64,000 nt of DNA from Solanum dulcamara. Its lineage: Eukaryota > Streptophyta > Magnoliopsida > Solanales > Solanaceae. Each line of letters starts with the position of its first letter. The first letter of the stretch is position 1. A program made the position numbers and the translations under genes. Shown in pieces: positions 1-12,474 of this stretch. The notes below the pieces were generated by a model. It was given only the letters and a program-made list of their open reading frames with translations, searched no databases and was not told the DNA's origin. The stretch lies in assembly GCF_947179165.1 (NCBI RefSeq), contig NC_077244.1, positions 68,308,144-68,372,143 of the forward strand, given 5' to 3'.

Positions 1-3000
1 TTACTTTTGGTTTGAACTTTTTTCCCTAATTGCCCACCACCATTGAACTTATTTTGCATCCAGCTAAACAACTGCATAAAAAAGCCAAAATTAAACAACC
101 AAATTATAAACAAAAACCTCCAAAACATAAAGAATATGTATGTATATATGCTTATAATACCGACCTTCATATTTGAAGAAACCTCTTTGTTGATCACCTG
201 TAAATTGTTGGTGGAAAAATATAAATTGTGGAATTCCTAAAATTGGCACCACCCAAGTTGATAGTAGAAAGACGTCTGTGTTCATCAATTTAAAGGCAGT
301 ACCAACTGGGCTACTTTGTAATTTCTATGGACAAAAATGGAACAACGCATTTTAGTACAAAGATAGACACATGGGAGAGTGTGTAACCAAAATGTTGAAA
401 AGAAAAAAAAAAAAAAAAGTCTGGAAGTGCTTCAATCTATAAGATATATTATATTCAACATGAATCCTAATCTTGAGGCATCCTTTTAGGCATGCATTAC
501 AAGTAATTTTTTAATTTTTTTTAACTATATATCAAATTATCAATCTTAAATAAACCATTGGCTATATCCAAAGGTTATGAGCAGTTAATTAAATCACATA
601 AATTAGGTCAAATTCCAGTACATACGTCTAGAATTTTCGTTTCCTGATTGTACTGAGAGGGTCGGGTCAAACTTTAGACAAGATCTTATCTAGCTAATCT
701 AAACTGTTAATATGTCGAGGTAATGGAAGGTTGAAATATTTGGAGCATTATTAACGTAGTTGCATGAAGTATTAATTAATTCATTGTAAGCAATATGCCC
801 TCTATCCAACAATAATTACCGGCTATTTACTTGATATAAGGATTAAGAAGTAGTAAATGATAGGAGTAATTTTACTAAATCACTCTTATAAAATACAAGT
901 CATTTAAATATTAAAAATGAATAGTATTTAATAGCAAGTATAAAATAGATACATATCATGATAAATTATTTATTAATTTTATAAATTAAATAAATATTAT
1001 TGTACATTCAAAAATAATATAGGGAACAAATAAAGATGGACGGAGAGAGTATACATGTAGCTCGCAGAGACAAGTAGACAGTTATTAATTGCTAAGGTTT
1101 TTTGAAGTAAATTTTACATATATAAAAGTTACTTTAAGTTATTCAAAATTAACTATTTCAGGGGTCGTTCGGCAGAATTAGCAAAATTAATGCATGTATT
1201 AATTTGGTGTATTAATAGTACTTTCTTTAATACGCTTTTTCATGCTATGTATAAATAATGCCTAAATTAGTTGTACACTCTATTGTACATTAAGGTGTGT
1301 ATTATTAATACCATGAATTTTTAGGTATTAGTAATGCAAGGGATTTAATGCATGCATTAATATGATTAAAGACTCAATTATTCCTCAAAATCTTTTTTAC
1401 ATCTTTTCCACCATAGTTATTGAGGATATTGTTGAAAATAAATATTTTTAAGCAATACATGTTATTTTTAATATATTAAACCAAACAATGCATAAGAAAT
1501 ATTCTATCTATAATTAATACAAGCATAACTAATATAAGCATTACTAATACATTTTATTTAGCATTATTTTTATATATTCTATCAAAATGACTCCTTTATT
1601 CCAAATATGTCTACGATGGAATAAATAACTAGACGAAAATATATTTTAAAAAGTATAGGCAAAAGAAATTGCGTCGTCCTTTTTTCTTGTTTTTTAAAAA
1701 TAACAGGAAGACGTAAATTTACAAACAAAAAAAGGTAAAAAGTAAATAAAAAATAAAAAAGAACACCAGGTGTCGGGACATCAAAAGGCCATCAAATGAT
1801 TTTGGAGCAACACGTGCACCAAAGAGGTCGGGTTGACTTGGAAGTCAATATCACCACAATTAATACATAAATATCTTTTAAGAGTGTGATTAATTAATTT
1901 GAGATATGATTAAGACCAATACTAATTAATACTTAATTCTTCCATGATCTTTCCTCTTTCCACGCTGCGAGGCTTAATTAGCGCTATAATAAGAATGAAT
2001 GATTGGATTTTACTGTTAAACTCTTTTTTATATTAATATATAAACAGTTGGTTTTGTCATTTAAAAGTATAGCAGTGTACGTGTCATATTAAGGAGGAGT
2101 GATTAATACAGCTTTTAACTTTATATGAGGAATTGCTTATAGACAAATATAAGCATGTGATGTGATCATATACCCCATATCCCCCATAAACGAGCTAGAA
2201 CATAAAGAAAAAAATTCAGAATGATCTAATTTTCATGCGATATTTAACACGATTCATAAGTTAATTTTTGAGATTTATTGCGTGTCATCCATATGATCGA
2301 ATATTTGTGGCCAATAAAGCCTAATAACAACTTCTTTTGGTGCTCGTGTATCTCCAAATTAACTTCTAAGATTATAAAAGTAATGAGCCTACACCATCAC
2401 TCTACCTCTCTTAATTAGCTTTGGCATGATAAAGGTACTCAACAATGTGTTAGACTTTTTAAGTGTAGTCCAACTAATAATATAAAGTTCATAACTCACC
2501 AATATTTAATAAAGAACAAATCTCGTCTTTTGGATTGATTACTTGATGGACGTTAAGTGATTAAATTATAGTATTTATTAATTGTTCCTCTCTCCATCCA
2601 TTATAATTACCACATACTAACGGTTCCACTTTAGACATGTTCTCTGTAACATTTTTTTCGTAAGATTATTATGTTCAAGATAAAATTTACATAATGCTCT
2701 TAAATTCAATCTGTTGGAAGTAGGAATTAAAGTAGTAGAAGATCACTTTAGCATCATCAACTCAATTACCAAAGATTTAATTAATAAACCTCAAAATAGT
2801 TAACTAATTACAGAAACTTATGGAATAGACAAATAAGGGAAAATGAAGATTAATCGTCACTGATCCCGTCATGAACTTGCTTAGAAGATTTGTTAATTTA
2901 AGATCCCTATAAACCTTGAGATGAACAAATTGAAGAAAAGAAGACTATAGAGAAATTATCTTCACATGAACCAATAAGGTTAAAAAGCATATAAAGTCCA

Positions 3001-3478
3001 TGTGGGTGAATTTCTAGATTTATAGTGATTTGCAAATCTAACCTTATTTCTTGCTATGTGTATATGTGACTTTCCAAATATGGAAAGTTTTTTCACCTAG
3101 CTTACATTAAACAAATCACTACCATCATGTGGACCTCTCTAATCCATAAAAGTGCTTTTACTAGCTAGCTCGAATTTCATTGGTCAATCTAATATAAAGA
3201 AAATATTTTTTATATTTAGTACTAACAATAATTTAGCATTAAACTTTCAAATATCTATAGCTTATTTTGAAATACAAGTTTTTATTTAATTCTTGAATTT
3301 TGCGGCCAATAAAACATCTTCATATAAATTTGGGCAGACGGAGGAATTAATAATAATGAATAAACAATTCACTACTGAACAAGATATATATAACTTTTGT
3401 GTAACTAGTTTACCAGCATAATTAAAGTATATATGTATATATTGCATATAGGTATGTATATTTAATATACACTATTTA
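1..3478. other. AT-rich intergenic DNA with MITE remnants
   Basis: No open frame of useful length with coding character on either strand. The stretch holds a probable MITE at 1161-1599 (listed separately) and a Stowaway-like end near 1033-1051 (a 'gacggagagagta' motif). The rest is unassigned AT-rich sequence. Confidence 0.6.
1161..1599. mobile_element. Possible MITE, imperfect terminal inverted repeats
   Basis: The left end reads ggggtcgttcggc and the reverse complement of the right end reads ggagtcattttga, so the termini are imperfectly inverted. The interior is AT-rich and repeats 'attaatgcatgtattaat'-like words. No clear target duplication was found, so both the boundaries and the superfamily are uncertain. 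A related fragment may lie near 27590-27740. Confidence 0.35.
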
Positions 3479-3480
3479 TT

Positions 3481-3988
3481 TGGGCACGTGAAGAGGAGAG
3501 ACACAGATGCCCCAGTGCGTAGGTGTGAGAGATTGGCCATGGATGGTTTCAGAAGAGGTAGGGGTAGGCCGAAAAAATATTGGGGAGAGGTGATTAGACA
3601 GGACATGGCGCAGTTACAACTTACCGAGGACATGACCTTAGAAGGAGGGTGTGGAGGACCCACATTAGGGTAGAAGGCTAGTTCATAGTCTCGTTATTCT
3701 TCCTTTTTAGTAGGCGTATTAGCGCACTATAATTCCTTCTGGCCTGATTTATGTTATTATCTATTACTTCTGTACTTTGATTACTCTATTTTATCTGGGT
3801 TGCTTTCGTTATTTTCTTTGTCATGTCGCTTTGAACTTCTTATCCTTATCTGAATTCTTTTTATGATTTTACTGAGCCGGGGGTCTTTCGAAAACAACCG
3901 TCCTAATTTGGTAGGAGTCAGGTCTGCGTACACTTTATCCTTTCCAAACCCACATTGTGGGATTTCACTGGGTTGTTGTTGTTGTTGT
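3481..3988 (+). mobile_element. 5'-truncated LINE (RTE-type) 3' end with (TTG)n tail
   Basis: The first ~195 bases read as the C-terminal end of a LINE polyprotein: [18 protein letters not shown], then a basic GRGRPKKYW segment, then W-x-EVIRQDM. A one-base shift after the codons for MTL breaks the frame relative to the copy at 7018. A 3' untranslated region follows, then a (TTG)n tail at about 3973-3988. The RTE clade and the link of this tail to Solanaceae TS-type SINEs are from memory. No clean target duplication was found, only a weak 'ctattt' match on both sides. Confidence 0.7.
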
Positions 3989-4696
3989 ACCTATTTGTAA
4001 TGTAAACTCGGTGGCCGAATGGTTCAGGCCCATAATTATCTCAACAGACATTTTGACTTGACAAGCTACTCAATTCTTGTTTAGGCCTAAGAAGCAGATC
4101 TCAGCCCACTACAGTTTTGACACAAGTAATCGCAGCCCATGTGTCACAGCCCAAATTTAGCAACTCTTCAAAGCCCAAACCCACACAAAACCAGATGCTG
4201 TTTTTTTCTTTTTCTCTTAGGAACATACATAATGTATGTATTTATTTAATTTTGAAAATAAGACAAGTCATCCGGTAGGTAGAAGGAGACTTGATAATAT
4301 AAAAATTATTTACATAAACGATGAATAAAACTTCAGTTAGGAAATCGAAATTCTCTTGGGATCTTTTGCGTTTGCTAATTAGACAAGCTAAGTTTGTATA
4401 TTGTTTGACTTAAAGCCTGTCATTAGGGCTTTGTTGAAAGAAATTGTAGATTATAAGGGTGATTAGTGTAAGTCACTTAATTAGTTCCCATTCTAAAGAT
4501 ATATATTTCATTTATTTCCTATTAATTAATTGTACTCCTTAGCAAATTGGAAAAGAGATTATCAGGAGTCCAATCATTTCTAAGCAACTCACCTACTTTA
4601 ATTATAGAAATATAATATTTATCGAAGAGTGATCCACCTGATTATGACCTTTTTTTAAATTTATTTATTTTATGTCTTCATATATCTACATTGGAT
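3989..4696. other. Intergenic, nothing recognised
   Basis: AT-rich, with no gene or clear element. The tRNA-like start near 4010 was considered and rejected. Confidence 0.5.
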
Positions 4697-5226
4697 TAGG
4701 ACTATTTAAAATCGAATCGGAAATTTTTTTATTGATTTATCGATAAAGGGTTATTTAGCGGGTTCGACAATGATTTTAATTTTTTTTAGTATCAGTTTAT
4801 CAATTCTTAACGGTTTAAATGTTTTTTCTGAACGGACTAACGGATAACCCGATAGTAACTTAATAATTTTTACTCCTATTTATTACCATTTTGTATATAA
4901 ACTACTTCACTTAGGGTTTGGTTTTCATATTTTTATTTTTTGTTGTTTCAATTTTTGATTATTCTATAATGTTTTACATTTGCTTTTGAGGAAGACACAA
5001 TTTATCAATCCGTGTGAATGGTTCATTTGGTTTGTCACCTTATTTCTCAGTGATTTTCAATGGATTTTTTTTGTGTCAAATCTTAATGATTAAACAGATA
5101 ACCTAACCGATAATGATCAATAACCGATAAGACAATATCTTAATGGTTCTATAATGGTTTGACATGTATATAAATCGATAACTGATAAACTTCAAAATTC
5201 AACCAAACTATCGATATGCCACCCTA
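4697..5226. mobile_element. Degenerate hAT-like MITE
   Basis: The left end starts tagg and the right end, read in reverse, starts tagggtggca. The flanking 8-mers cattggat (4689-4696) and atttggat (5227-5234) are similar but not identical. The interior is rich in 'accgataa'/'atcgaata'-type words like the copies at 28.9 and 30.0 kb. An old, non-autonomous hAT copy is the best reading. Confidence 0.4.
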
Positions 5227-5454
5227 ATTTGGATCAATTCATTGTGAGATTCAATTTTTGGGGCAGTACCCCCAATTAGGTTTTTTCTATTTCCTAATAT
5301 TTGAACCTAATATATCTGATTAAGGATGAAGGAATTTCAATAATGCCGCTACAACTCATTCATGTGATTATGACTTATGGGTAACACACACTCATCCTTG
5401 GCAATTATTGTTATGGAATATACAAGAGCAACTTTTAAGTCACTCTTAGCTTGT

Positions 5455-5637
5455 GAGAGTGTTTGATAAATTTTAAAATGACTTAAAATAAATTAAAATT
5501 GACTTAAAATAAGTTAAAAATTAAAAATAGGACTCTCCTTACTTTTTATTTTTGAACTTATAAAAGTCATTTAAGTTTGATTTTTGATTTTTTGACTTAA
5601 AAACTATTTTTTTTTCAGTCAATCCAAATGGGCTCTA
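5455..5637. mobile_element. Tourist-like MITE remnant
   Basis: The right end 'caatccaaatgggctcta' is the reverse complement of the 'agagcccgtttggat' terminus of the better copies at 25289 and 54952. The left end (gagagtgtttgataaat) is a diverged version. The interior repeats 'gacttaaaat'. The TAA target duplication is visible only on the right. Confidence 0.4.
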
Positions 5638-7000
5638 AATCAATTATTGCTAAGAATTATACATTTAATAAAGTTACCAAAAATATGTCTTTATAACTAT
5701 AACATGTTGTCCACTAGTTCATAAATTATACTATTAATTTACATTTCAATCTCTTTACGCATATGTTTTAATTTCCTTGTTCTTGGAGACTGGTATAATG
5801 CTTATTTGATTTGGTCAAAATTGTATTACTACAACTACTATGAGTAATAACTCCAATAAGGAGAGGCTCAAGTGTTTTAATTTTTATTTTTTTATACGTG
5901 GACCTAAATTTTTTAATTAATAAGCTTATAGTACCATATCACAAATATTTTTGTATATGATAGTTTATATGAATCTTCAATGAATATTGTTCAATTAGAA
6001 ATGACTAAATTATTAAATGCAACTTGCTTGAAAGGTATATAATTCGTATCTTTTATCTCCATTCTTTAAATCGTCTATATTTTATTTCATAATTTTGGAT
6101 GTTAAGTATCTTCATAATAGAATATCCTAGATGCAATACTGCAGATATGATAATGTGATAACGTATTACCTTGTACTTAAGTTAGGTCACGTTTTTAAAA
6201 AAAATTATGGTTAAATGCTTAATATGTCAATAATGTTATCGCCAAGAAATGGAAATACACTTGCATAGTTAATTACTATCTAGGATTTGAAGGTTCCGGG
6301 TGTCAGTATCTTTAATACAAACTTATCATTAGTGATGGACATCGAACTAGAACGGACTTTCAATTAGTTCAATCTATTTTGGGTTAATTCATTTTAATTT
6401 ACATGATTTTTATTTTGTAAGTAATACACAATTGTTGATGATCTCTATAATAAAAAAAAGACAAAACAACTTGTATATGGGATATTTATCCTCCTATCGA
6501 CAATACAAGTAAATAGAAATATTTTCATTATTAAAATTCACAAAGTACCTATACAACCTCATAAAAAAATTAATTCAAATAAAATAAAAATCTTAATGAA
6601 GAGAAAAAAAATCAAAAAGTAGCATAATTTGAGATCATTATTTTTAAATATCACGATACATAATTTAAAAATGGAGGGAGTAATACTCTTTGATAATTAA
6701 TGCCGGTCAATTGCAAATTAGAACGATGAAAGACTAATTTAACAAAACGCCGATGACTTTGGGTGTCTTTGGTAATTGATAAGGTTCAATTTTCTCATAT
6801 TTATTTAGTTAAAATATTTTGGAATTTTTATTTTGTTAAAAAGATAACTGTCTCCTCCTTACTAATCCGATGGCCCCATCCTTCACTTCTTGACCATCCT
6901 CCAAACCCACTCCCTCATTTCTATCCTATATTACAGTATTTTTCTAGATCACATATAAATATTTTAAAAATAATATTTTATTAACTTATTTATCACTTAC
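5638..7000. other. Intergenic, mostly unassigned
   Basis: AT-rich sequence with no gene. A single Stowaway-like end (ggagggagtaat) sits near 6671-6682 without a recognisable partner. Confidence 0.5.
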
Positions 7001-7017
7001 TATAAAATTTGTAAGAA

Positions 7018-7487
7018 CGGAGATGTGAGAGGTTGGCCATGGATGATTTCAGAAGAGGTAGGGGTAGGTCGAAGAAATATTAGGGAGAAGTGATTAGACA
7101 GGACATGACCTTAGGTAGGAGGGTGTGGAGGACTCACATTAGGATAGAAGGCTAGTTCATAGTCTTGTCATTCTTCCTTATTAGTAGGCGTATTAGCGTG
7201 CTATAATTCCCTGTGGTTTGACGTCTGTTATTATCTATTATCTATTACTTTCATTACTTTCATTACTTTCTCTACTTTGATTGCTCTATCTTATTTGGGT
7301 TGATTTCGTTACTTGCTTTTTCATTTCGCTTTGAACTTCTTATTCTTATCTGACTTCTTTTTTTATTTTACTGAGCCGAGTGTCTTTCGGAAACAGTCGT
7401 CCTACCTTGGTAGGAGTCAGGTCTACGTACACTTTACCCTCCTCAGACCCCACGTTGTGGGATTTCACTGGATCGTTGTTGTTGTTG
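7018..7487 (+). mobile_element. 5'-truncated RTE-type LINE with 17-bp target duplication
   Basis: Same family as the element at 3481: the basic FRRGRGR segment, the 'aggagggtgtggagga' end of the coding part, the same 3' untranslated region and a (TTG)n tail. It is bounded by perfect 17-bp direct repeats tataaaatttgtaagaa at 7001-7017 and 7488-7504, the expected mark of target-primed reverse transcription. It carries an in-frame stop and lacks about 27 bases of coding sequence present in the 3481 copy. Confidence 0.85.
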
Positions 7488-7504
7488 TATAAAATTTGTA
7501 AGAA

Positions 7505-8120
7505 ATTAAGTTATTTTCTAAAAAAACATTTTCATTCGTGCTGAATACACCCAGTCTTTGTCATTTTAGCCACGCGTATACTATCAACTTAAAATTAAAT
7601 AAGCATACCATGCATTAGCCACAAATGTCTAATCTTTTAATTAGCTCGATAGACTAGTTGAAGGAGAGGTACAGCCCCTACTCACTGATCTAGATTCAGT
7701 GATCGATGCTCTTTTTAATTATCTGATATTCGAAATTTACTGACCCAATAAATTCGTGCTGAATTCATTAAGGGTGTAACAATATTTTTTACTAACAAAA
7801 TTTTTATTTTTCAAAAGTCAAACTTTGAAACTTTTAATAATGGAGGAATTAAGAAATTTGAACCATCCCATCACACGTTTTTGACATATATTCATTGATG
7901 GTTTAAGGTATCATGATCAAAAGGACCGGAAGTTACATGAAAAAAATGATGAGTCTAAGTTAAATACATTATAAGTGTAAGAAATTTTAATACCGTCAAT
8001 ATAATTTATTTTTATCTATTATAGTTATCTTATTATTTTAAAATTAGAAATCAGCAAACTTTATATGATCTTTTAATATTCTTTAATGACTCGATGGTGT
8101 AGAGAATTCTTTAGCTTGAC

Positions 8121-8177
<57 letters not shown>

Positions 8178-8446
8178 ATTAACAAAGCCAAGTAACAAGA
8201 AGCTTGATTTAGGTAACCTAACTACCTCTTTATTTTTCTTTATTTATTGGAGGATAGGTACTCTTTAAACGCAAGAACATTGACCTGGAAATTTGATGGA
8301 ACATGTTGGGCACTGATTAATTAGTTAATGGAAACTATTGGATAAAATGAGATTTTTTAAGTGACAAGTCCTTATTGTCAATGTTCCAAAAGTTCCTCTA
8401 CATGATGTTACTTAATTATGTATCATAAGGCTCATGACAAATACGT
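7505..8446. other. Intergenic with (TA)n tract
   Basis: No gene. It contains the (TA)n microsatellite at 8123-8175 and otherwise unassigned AT-rich DNA. Confidence 0.5.
8123..8175. repeat. (TA)n microsatellite, about 26 units
   Basis: Uninterrupted alternating TA over about 53 bases. Confidence 0.95.
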
Positions 8447-8463
8447 ATCTTTCACAAGAGTTA

Positions 8464-8637
8464 AAAAGGGTAGTCCGGTGCATTAAAGCTTTCGCTATGC
8501 GCGGGGTTTGGGAAAGGGTCTGACCACAAGGGCCTATTGTACGCAGAATTTCTGCCAGAGGCTGTTTCCAAGGCTTGAATCTGTGACCTCCTGGTCACAT
8601 GACAGCAACTTTACCAGTTACTCCAAGGCTCCCCTTC
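8464..8637 (-). mobile_element. Au-type SINE, full-length-looking
   Basis: On the - strand the element opens with a tRNA-like head: a box-A-like 'gtaactggtaaagttg' and a box-B-like region around 'gaggtcacagattcaagcc'. The body ends in a short T run, as in the Au SINE family (family recalled, not searched). It is flanked by 17-bp direct repeats differing at one base: atctttcacaagagtta at 8447-8463 and atctttcgcaagagtta at 8638-8654. Length is 174 bases. Confidence 0.88.
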
Positions 8638-8668
8638 ATCTTTCGCAAGAGTTATCTATAGAATTGAC

Positions 8669-8835
8669 TAGAGCTGTCAAAATGGATTTGGCCCGTGAGG
8701 TCGATCCAATTCGATCATTAAATTAAATGGGTTGGACTACATTTTTTCATCCCATTTAGGAACGGAGTTTTTAGCCCAGCCTCATAGGCTTAACTCGCGA
8801 GCCTCACAGGCCAACCTATGGGTTGTGAATTTTAA

Positions 8836-8889
<54 letters not shown>

Positions 8890-9363
8890 AAGTAGTGATT
8901 TATCTTGTCAAATCTTCAGCAACTAGGCAATTGAAGTTATTGTAACTATGAATCTTTGACCTCTTTTACTTTTGTGTTTATGCCCAATTTTTCATTTCTC
9001 CTTTCTTTCCTAGTTTATGAAAAAAAAATCATGTAATGTATGTTGTTCTGATGAATCCTATGAAAGTTGATTATTGTATCTTGCTTATTCTGTTGTTTTG
9101 TAAGTATTCCACTAAAGTATGTGCAACTCATGGACATGTGAATTTTTGACGTATTAGTGTTGTATTGATCAATGTTCGATAGTCTTTCTAAAAGGCCAAT
9201 GTTGTCTATCTTTTGATTGAAGGGTCAACCGTCCACCCTATTGTCCGCTTATAGCTGAATTGGACTGCTATTTTATAGACTCTTTAATTAAAAGGGTCAA
9301 CCCATCCTAATTCATTTAACTCGGTGGTCCTTTAGAATTGGGTTGCCCATTTTGACAACTGTA
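8669..9363. mobile_element. hAT-type non-autonomous element
   Basis: Perfect 8-bp target duplications gaattgac at 8661-8668 and 9364-9371. The terminal inverted repeats read TAGAGCTGTCAAAATGG on the left and TACAGTTGTCAAAATGG as the reverse complement of the right end. The interior contains a (TA)n tract and no transposase frame. It belongs to the same family as the element at 13477-13976. Confidence 0.85.
8837..8887. repeat. (TA)n microsatellite inside the hAT element
   Basis: About 50 bases of alternating TA within the element at 8669-9363. Confidence 0.9.
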
Positions 9364-9371
9364 GAATTGAC

Positions 9372-10807
9372 AAAACAAGCATATATATATATATATAGAT
9401 CATGAGAATAACGTGCTATTAATCTATGGATATTTATCACTCAGCTCCATGTGAGCTATGATCCTTGATGCTTCCCATAACAATTACTTCAAATTTCCTT
9501 TTTTTTCATGGTTGATATTTTACGCGTAAATCCAACTAATTCAAATTCGCTAAAACAAAACCCATTCATAAGGTGTTATATACCCCAGTGAATTGAAGGT
9601 TCTTCATTTTCATTGCTTAATAATATTGCGAAAGTCGGATATATAGAGAATGATAAAATTATAACTATTATATCTAAAGACAACTAATAAATAGTAAATG
9701 AGACAACAATAAAAAAGAACACCAGAAATTTACGAGGTCGGCAAACGTTTATTTTCTTTTACTTAATAATTGGACACAACCAACCAATATTTATTTCACT
9801 CTAAAAGAATACAAGTGAAATACTACAAGAGAAAAAAAAGATCAAATGTCTTAGAAGATGAGAAGGCAAGTGAGAGATGTTTTACAAATAAACCAAGTAC
9901 TACCTATATATAGGAATAAAATCTTTCTCTTGATATCATCCATGACATCACTATGGATTAAAATGTCAAGGTTTATCTTGTGAAACATTTAATGGTTTAC
10001 CAATATTTCAACTACACATTTTTTACCTTGACTTTTTATACCAAAAAAGAATTATCTTCTTACCAAATCTTCACATTAATTCAACTATAATCTTGTCAAT
10101 TTTAACAAATAATGGTATTGCAATCGTCATATAAGGGTGAAGGGTCTTCACCCTAAGATACTCATAAATATATTGCATGAAAGATCATGAGAAGATTTAT
10201 TGTCGATCTCTTACAGTTTTCGTATTATTATTAAGTGGGTGTCGTTTTCACCATCATGCTAATAATACCTCTAACATAATTCTATGAAAAAAGAAAAAAG
10301 AAAAAAGGAATCAGTTCTTCCTTCACTTAGTCGATAAAATATTGGTACGATCAAATTAAAGGAAAGAATCAAGATATGAAGGTGACCTCTACCCATTGTT
10401 TCTTTAAAGCTAAAAACCTAACAACAAATAATAATAATAATAATATAATGGAAAAGTGGCCAACTTTGGTTAGCGTAGACTTCACTCTTTGAATCCAATA
10501 ATTAAGTGGCTACCACAATATTGTACAGGAAAAAATATATAAATAACTATTTCACTCTGTTAAAAAAGAAATGAAATTTGAGCGTAATTCAACTCAAAAA
10601 ATTTATTCACACAAGAAGCATTATTTAAATCTATATAAAAAAAATCACACATTTCGTTTTCATTCGATATTGGACTCTTCAACACAGTCATATTATTTAA
10701 ATAATAATTACTATCCCCATGTTTTAAAATTTACGACAAAAAAGTAACTATAGGGTGATAACTTGAAGTTCTATTTATAGATTTAAAATTTTAAGATAAT
10801 AAACTAG
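9372..10807. other. Intergenic, nothing recognised
   Basis: AT-rich DNA with a short (TA)n run near 9380 and an (ATA)n run near 10428-10446. No gene is supported. Confidence 0.5.
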
Positions 10808-10809
10808 TA

Positions 10810-11036
10810 CTCTCTCTGTCCCAATTTATGTAGCATTTTTTTTCATTTTTTGAAAATTAAATAATTTAATTTTAATTGAGAATTTGTGCATCTAATCTTT
10901 AAATTATTTAAAATAAAATTTATATTTTTATAAACTATATAAAAAGTATTATAATTTACGATAATGACAATTCAAAAATATTTAATAAATATATGAAAAA
11001 TTTACAATTAAAAATAAATTTATTTGACGGAGGAAG
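10810..11036. mobile_element. Stowaway MITE
   Basis: It starts ctctctctgtcccaatttat and ends tgacggaggaag, the classic Stowaway terminus, and is flanked by TA on both sides (10808-10809 and 11037-11038). Length is 227 bases, with an AT-rich interior. Confidence 0.8.
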
Positions 11037-11038
11037 TA

Positions 11039-12471
11039 TATTTTTTAAAGACAAGTTGAAAAATGACGGGCAGGCAATATTTCTCATGATGGACAATTGG
11101 AAATGTCATTTCTTTTACTTTCCTATAAAGTTAGCCGCAAAGGTTCATTTCCGGTGATCAATTGGCAGAAAAATTGGCGGCTGCCTTTACAAAGCGACTT
11201 TATTTTAGCAGAACAGCTTTCCATTTTATTGATGTTATATGGTTTTTCTAGAAAGCACCAAATACTTGAAGTAATCAATGACGGAATTAGAATTTTAATT
11301 AAGGAGATTCAAAATTTGAAAAAATAGTAGTATGAACTAGTTGAAGAGGATTCGATATTTTTTATATATATATATAAATAATTATTTTAATCATATATAA
11401 ATATAGTATAATTTTCTGTCAAAGAGGATTCGGATGAATCTCTAACTATAAGGTGGCTCCACTACTTAAAGTAATAGTGCAATCATTGATAATTCAACAT
11501 TAATTTAGAGTAAATATTGAATAAGAAATAAGTAAATTGATTTAAAATTCTTTAGAAATTTATTTTTTATTTTTATATATTTCTATGGCTTTTTATTTTT
11601 ATACACGAGATTTGAAAAAATAGACTATATTCTGCTGTTTAAACGGTAAGTGATAATAGAGTCCATTTCTTTTATATTCTCCAACTTGACATTGAAGCAT
11701 TTGCTTTGCAATTAAGGTTAGAGTCCTAGATTTGCATAAAACTTGATTTCAAGTTAACTATGGAAATTTTCATTTATGTAGAAAAGAAAGCAATGCTTAT
11801 GTACAAATAAAAAAATGTGGGTGGATTGTGATCGTGTAAATGAACACCCTAATTAGATGTAGCTAAATCGTTAACTACAAATTAGGACCTAATTTTTACA
11901 TGTGGTGTTCCATTATTACTAATATTTTTTTCCTTGTGTAACGAGGAGTAATATATACTGGAAATGCATGTCGGTGATCCATCATCTACACATGCTTATT
12001 TGTCATTAGCTATCAAATATACTCCTATACTATTGAAAATAGTTTAAATATACCCATCGTTATACTTTCAGTCTAAATATACCTCTTCTGTTATACTTTC
12101 GGTTCAAATACACCTCTTTCATTATACTTTGGTACAAATTCGCCCTTAATTCTAACGGAATAACACTTGAAAAGCTCAAAATTAAATAATTTATTCCCAA
12201 TTTTAAATATCTAATCTTTTTAGGAATAAATAAAATTTTCAATTACTAATTTGAGGTTTTTTTCTTAGAAATGACAATTTGACCCTTTCCAACAGTACAT
12301 TGGTATATTTGACCCTTTTCTATTTATTTAAATATAAAAAGGGGTAGAAAATTTCCTAATTAAAGAGAGAAAATAATTATAATTTGTAAATGCGCTTTTG
12401 GTTCCTTTACTAGTCTTGATTTCCATGTTTACATGTCTATGAATGTCAAATGGGTGGGTTGGGTTGAACTT
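11039..12471. other. Intergenic with short diverged tandem repeat
   Basis: No gene. At about 12046-12140 three diverged copies of a ~33-base unit occur, each containing 'atactttc' or 'atacttt' followed by an 'aaata(t/c)acc' word. This looks like the end of a further MITE, but I could not fix its borders. Confidence 0.45.
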
Positions 12472-12474
12472 TTA

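Noticed and set aside
4008..4080. tRNA-like start 'ggtggccgaatggttcaggcc'
   Set aside because: No matching acceptor stem, no anticodon arm and no T-arm box follow, so it is not a tRNA gene.
11097..11327. 76-codon open frame
   Set aside because: No domain recognised, isolated in transposon-rich DNA and no splice partners; likely chance.
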